64,000 bases of DNA, taken from contig NZ_FUWY01000001.1 of assembly GCF_900167375.1 (NCBI RefSeq), forward strand, positions 434,001-498,000. The letters are read 5' to 3'. The notes beneath the pieces are model-generated. The model did no database searches. It was not told the DNA's origin and saw nothing but the letters and a program-made list of their open reading frames with translations. Below are positions 62,039 through 64,000 of the stretch, one piece after another. This DNA is from Anaerorhabdus furcosa. Its GTDB lineage: Bacteria; Bacillota_I; Bacilli_A; Erysipelotrichales; Erysipelotrichaceae. The position numbers and the translations under genes are program-made. Each line of letters begins with the position of its first letter. Position 1 is the stretch's first letter.

Positions 62039-62952
62039 TAATAAAATTCATTCATAAATAAAGGTTTACCACTTGATGCAAATACTTCCTCAATCGTTGT
62101 TGCATTGATTTGAAATAAGCGATTAAATAAATCATAATCATTAATCTTTGCCATTGTAAATCCATAGTCTTTTACTTCAACTCCTGGATAGATAATTCTT
62201 AAATCTTCTACCTCACTTGTATGCACCTTTACAACAGATCTTATTTGTAATCCCAAATTAATTAACTTTGTCAACGCAAGACTATTCAAGTAAATGCATT
62301 CTTCCATAATCACTTCTTTGTTTGTGAACAAGCAAGTTGCATACGCTTGAAGATGACCTTTTTCATTATAATACGCTAAGATTTTTCCACCTTGACTCGC
62401 ATTTTCTTTTTTCATTTGATTAAAGTTTTCAACATCACGAATGTAGTATCCATTAAATCTTTTCACAAATGTTGCATAAAGTTGTAACATATCTTCACTA
62501 CTTACATTATAGCTACATCCTTCATTACTTAGTTTTTGAACATGGTTTCGTGTAAATGTTGTTTCTTTATGATTGTATATCATTTTGTAACCATAAGGTT
62601 CATACAATGCCGGGTTATATGCTTGGATTAAACTAATTAATTCTTGATGTTCACTTTCATCTAATGCGACTTGCATTAGTTTTTTCATATTTCCTTGTTT
62701 TTGAAATTGTGGTAATGTTGCTACACCAACAATCATCGAAGTGCGAATGACTCGATTATTGAACATCATTTCATGAGGGATTCTTTGAAGGGATGATTGG
62801 ACAATACCGTTTTCCAAAAGAATGATTGTATTCTCAGGTTTATAAATCTCTTCGAAATAGTAATCAATATAACTTTCCTCTTCTTGTGGAAAACATTGAA
62901 GCCACATTTTTTTAATTGTATTTGTTTGTCCTACTTCTACTCTTTTAATCAC
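62038..62952 (-). CDS. GNAT-family N-acetyltransferase (Eis-like)
   Basis: A 304-aa protein with a GNAT domain in the N-terminal part: SMIVGVATLPQFQKQGNMKKL (acetyl-CoA binding strand/helix), then LIQAYNPALYEPYGYKM. The C-terminal half is typical of Eis-like enzymes that acetylate amines of drugs or proteins; no substrate can be assigned. The GTG at 62950-62952 has GAGGG at 8 nt and overlaps the previous gene by 8 nt; longer readings overlap more. Confidence 0.8.
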   Translation of the reverse strand: MIKRVEVGQTNTIKKMWLQCFPQEEESYIDYYFEEIYKPENTIILLENGIVQSSLQRIPHEMMFNNRVIRTSMIVGVATLPQFQKQGNMKKLMQVALDESEHQELISLIQAYNPALYEPYGYKMIYNHKETTFTRNHVQKLSNEGCSYNVSSEDMLQLYATFVKRFNGYYIRDVENFNQMKKENASQGGKILAYYNEKGHLQAYATCLFTNKEVIMEECIYLNSLALTKLINLGLQIRSVVKVHTSEVEDLRIIYPGVEVKDYGFTMAKINDYDLFNRLFQINATTIEEVFASSGKPLFMNEFY

Positions 62953-63868
62953 GATTTTCACCCTCTCTGCATAATCGATATTTCTCAATCATAAATTCTG
63001 GATAATATGCCATCTTTGCTTGTCTTAGGTTATCATACCCCATATCATCTTCTCGATTTACATATTCAAACTCACTAAACTCATGACTCAGAAATTCTTT
63101 AATTAATGCTTGATACAACCCACGAATAGTTGGGTCTGCCTTTTCTATATTTTCTTGACACATTCTTTTTGACAAGATCGATCCAATTGCGAATGCCTTG
63201 ATTTCTCCATCAATGCGTATACAACCACCACGATATTCAATCTCACCAAACAAATCCAATATTCTCATTGTACCTTTTCGATCTGATTGTAGGAATGCAT
63301 CTTCATCTTCTGCTTTCCATTTTTCTAAAAATGCTTTGCATTCAACAACATTTTCCTTGTTCATTGCTTCATATACAAATCGGTTTTCATAATCCTTGTA
63401 GAATGCATTTAAATGATTTCTCTTCTTTTGTAACTTCTTTCCTGAAAAACTCATCAACTTTTCTACTCTATAAACATAGTCATAACTTTCTCTTGCAGGA
63501 CAAGCACAATATTCAGGATAAATCATCAACACTTTATCCATCGCTTCCTTCGTAAAACAACTCAAGACAAATTTCACACCATAATGATCAAAAATCGATT
63601 TTGCCTTAACAATTGCTTCATTAAAGTATTCATCTTTGCAAAGAGGCATATAAAGAAATAATTCACCTTCGTGAATACCTAGCAACAATAGATAATGTTC
63701 ATGTTCAACACAAAATAAGGGATACCACTCCAACCATAAAATCATATTAACTAAATTATGATTGCTCTCCTCGTAATGATTAATACTTAAATATTCTTTG
63801 ATTTTCTCCCACTGCTCTTTTGAGACAGGAAGAAAATCATGATACATTTCTATTTCAATTTCTGTCAT
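62945..63868 (-). CDS. DUF2156-type GNAT-fold protein (MprF C-terminal-like)
   Basis: A 307-aa protein similar to the DUF2156 domain, the aminoacyl-phosphatidylglycerol-type GNAT tandem in MprF: HNLVNMILWLEWYPLF, then KLQKKRNHLNAFYKDY and the closing FEYVNREDDMGYDNLRQAKM block, which is typical. It has no TM domain, so it is the soluble stand-alone form of unknown function. It overlaps genes on both sides (8 nt and 14 nt), so the three are an operon. ATG at 63866-63868 with a weak GAAAG site. Confidence 0.82.
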   Translation of the reverse strand: MTEIEIEMYHDFLPVSKEQWEKIKEYLSINHYEESNHNLVNMILWLEWYPLFCVEHEHYLLLLGIHEGELFLYMPLCKDEYFNEAIVKAKSIFDHYGVKFVLSCFTKEAMDKVLMIYPEYCACPARESYDYVYRVEKLMSFSGKKLQKKRNHLNAFYKDYENRFVYEAMNKENVVECKAFLEKWKAEDEDAFLQSDRKGTMRILDLFGEIEYRGGCIRIDGEIKAFAIGSILSKRMCQENIEKADPTIRGLYQALIKEFLSHEFSEFEYVNREDDMGYDNLRQAKMAYYPEFMIEKYRLCREGENRD

Positions 63869-64000
63869 CGTTCTGACTTCTTTCCGTATATTCTGCATCA
63901 ATAACATTTCCAGTATTCACTGGTTTTTCAATGTTTGAATCATCTTCTTGTTGATATGGGTTTTGGAATGTTGGTTGTTCATTCGATTGTGATTCATAAT
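63855..64000 (-). CDS. C-terminal tail of a gene cut by the right edge
   Basis: A continuous 48-codon frame ending at TGA 63855-63857 and running off the window. The visible tail is Gln/Asn/Asp/Glu-rich (NEQPTFQNPYQQEDD, VIDAEYTERSQNDDRN), i.e. a disordered acidic end. It overlaps the next gene by 14 nt. Identity not determinable. Confidence 0.65.
   Translation of the reverse strand, partial: YESQSNEQPTFQNPYQQEDDSNIEKPVNTGNVIDAEYTERSQNDDRN

Noticed and set aside
1-64000. CRISPR arrays, insertion sequences, tRNA or rRNA genes, prophage genes
   Set aside because: I looked for regular repeats, transposase-like frames, tRNA cloverleaf and rRNA signatures, and phage gene runs and saw none.

Overview
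The window reads as a chromosomal segment of a low-GC, Gram-positive, probably anaerobic gut or host-associated Firmicute. An Erysipelotrichia-type lineage is my best guess. This rests on strong AGGAGG ribosome sites, Bacillus-like gene order around rpoBC and around cysS-mrnC-rlmB-sigH-rpmG-secE-nusG, many Firmicute riboswitches and T-boxes, and an RpoB with Asn at the rifamycin-site His position, as in Mollicutes. No species is claimed.

Left part (1-12.9 kb): gdhA (cut by the edge); a cation/proton antiporter behind a fluoride riboswitch; a small zinc-ribbon protein; and the rplJ-rplL-rsmC-like-rpoB-rpoC operon (minus strand) behind an L10 leader. From 12.9 to 26 kb lies a set of transport units, each with its own RNA switch. 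An amino-acid ABC importer sits behind a T-box with an Arg (CGA) specifier. A P-type cation ATPase sits behind a yybP-ykoY (Mn2+) riboswitch. A second ABC importer sits behind a lysine riboswitch. A TcyP-type cystine symporter sits behind what looks like a classical leader-peptide attenuator whose peptide ends in CCCSC. Two PepSY lipoproteins and a small membrane protein are also here.

26-36 kb is a glycosaminoglycan (hyaluronan/chondroitin) utilisation locus. It holds a LacI-type regulator, a heparinase II/III-like lyase broken by a frameshift, mannose-family PTS IID-IIC-IIB, a GH88 unsaturated glucuronyl hydrolase, and a divergent kdgA(-VOC)-kdgK-SDR-rpiB-like operon. Near-palindromic operators TAAACYRGTTTA lie just downstream of both divergent promoters. 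A lipoprotein GH2 beta-galactosidase follows. 39-46 kb holds a flavin reductase, a membrane protein of unknown function, and a permease / M20 amidohydrolase / C-S lyase-like operon, with a YheO-type regulator gene further upstream on the same strand. The operon may salvage S- or N-substituted amino acids.

46-56 kb: rplK-rplA, a lipoprotein MsrA-MsrB fusion, rpmG-secE-nusG, then an accessory stretch (49.8-52.5 kb) with two overlapping secreted-protein genes and a 35-codon peptide gene whose promoter carries 21-bp-spaced direct repeats. After it come sigH-like-rlmB-mrnC-cysS. A Cys-specifier T-box lies upstream of cysS but is separated from it by an oppositely oriented VOC gene. 56-64 kb: a YjdF-like membrane protein, a GYF-domain protein, an XRE-TM-RCC1-like-FN3-MucBP sensor-like protein, gap, a second PatB-like enzyme, and two GNAT-fold proteins.

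A recurring theme is cysteine: a cystine importer under a Cys-codon leader peptide, a Cys T-box, two PatB/MalY-type enzymes and an M20 hydrolase. The most interesting candidates for something new are the Cys leader-peptide attenuator (25.53-25.72 kb) and the peptide gene with paired repeats (51.8-52.05 kb).
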